A stretch of DNA of 5,683 nt, taken from NCBI GenBank assembly GCA_015232955.1, contig JADFYS010000145.1, forward strand, positions 1 to 5,683, written 5' to 3'. Shown piece after piece: positions 5,549-5,683 of the stretch (positions are counted from its first letter, which is position 1; every line of letters starts with the position of its first letter). A program made the position numbers and the translations under genes. The notes under the pieces were generated by a model. That model made no database searches. It was given only the letters and a program-made list of their open reading frames with translations, and was not told where the DNA came from. This DNA is from Gammaproteobacteria bacterium. GTDB lineage: Bacteria; Pseudomonadota; Gammaproteobacteria; Thiohalomonadales; Thiohalomonadaceae.

Positions 5549-5683
5549 TGGACACCGTGAAGGGTGCGTTTGTGGCGGTGCAGTGCAACGAAGGCATGGA
5601 TGCCGAAGGTACGAGTCCAAGGATGGACGAAGGTAGAACAATGCAGGAGCAATTGTCGAGGGCGACGCAGGAAGCCAAAGCCG
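5549..5683. repeat. Repetitive-element-like sequence with four short hairpins, cut by window end
   Basis: Four inverted repeats follow one another: CACC/GGTG (5553-5566), GGCAT/ATGCC (5593-5604), GTCCA/TGGAC (5615-5628) and GTCG/CGAC (5655-5666). Their loops are purine-rich (GTGAAG, TGGA if the second stem is counted as 4 bp, AGGA, AGGG) and centre spacing is about 39, 23 and 39 bp. GAAGG recurs at 5559, 5590, 5605 and 5629, and GAAGGTA occurs twice, 24 bp apart. Several frames are open, but none gives a recognisable protein. This fits a structured dispersed repeat of the REP type better than a gene. The other copies that would prove this are not in the window. Confidence 0.5.

Noticed and set aside
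5534..5641. Upstream extension of hicB to ATG 5641
   Set aside because: The extra 37 or so residues (Pro, Cys and His rich) come from the repeat-like region and do not resemble HicB proteins, which start near MRYMVVIEEG.
5534..5683. A possible hicA upstream of hicB
   Set aside because: All three minus-strand frames were read. None shows the HicA double-stranded-RNA-binding-like pattern or its usual conserved histidine context.
5539..5683. A plus-strand partial protein starting in the repeat-like region and open to the right edge
   Set aside because: No start codon with a ribosome-binding site and no recognisable domain were found. The hairpin series explains the sequence better.
1..5683. 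CRISPR array, tRNA or rRNA genes, transposase
   Set aside because: No regularly spaced identical repeats, no tRNA-like arm pattern, no rRNA-like stretch and no transposase motifs were found on either strand.

Overview
The window looks like part of a bacterial, probably gammaproteobacterial, chromosome. The inference rests on two genes that resemble Escherichia coli YjgR (a DUF853/HerA-like ATPase) and Tas (an aldo-keto reductase). The species cannot be named from the sequence alone.

Layout: (1) Bases 1-2275, minus strand: the first 758 codons of a type I restriction endonuclease R subunit (hsdR). It runs off the left edge, so its C-terminus and any hsdM/hsdS genes lie outside. (2) Bases 2276-2355: an 80-bp gap with an AT-rich imperfect palindrome and a weak candidate promoter. 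(3) Bases 2356-3834, minus strand: a complete 492-aa HerA/FtsK-type P-loop ATPase of the DUF853 (YjgR) family, starting at GTG behind an AGGAG site. (4) Bases 3835-4003: an AT-rich divergent control region with two interrupted palindromes and a perfect TATAAT facing the ATPase gene. (5) Bases 4004-5056, plus strand: a complete 350-aa Tas-like NADP(H)-dependent aldo-keto reductase with an intact Asp-Tyr-Lys-His tetrad. (6) Bases 5080-5548: a small minus-strand cassette bounded by a perfect 17-bp inverted repeat. It holds a 70-aa HicB-family antitoxin with no HicA in the window, and a 76-aa unrecognised ORF overlapping its 3' end. (7) Bases 5549-5683: non-coding-looking sequence with four short purine-loop hairpins and repeated GAAGG words, resembling a dispersed repetitive element that continues past the right edge.

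The ATPase and hsdR genes are co-oriented and close enough to be co-transcribed, but DUF853 proteins are widespread, so a joint defence role is only a possibility. The reductase is a stand-alone gene transcribed divergently from the ATPase and convergently with the HicB cassette. The right end is the most unusual part: one arm of the inverted repeat holds the translation start region of hicB and the other lies just beyond the cassette. This suggests long-range RNA pairing, an invertible segment, or the ends of a small mobile cassette.
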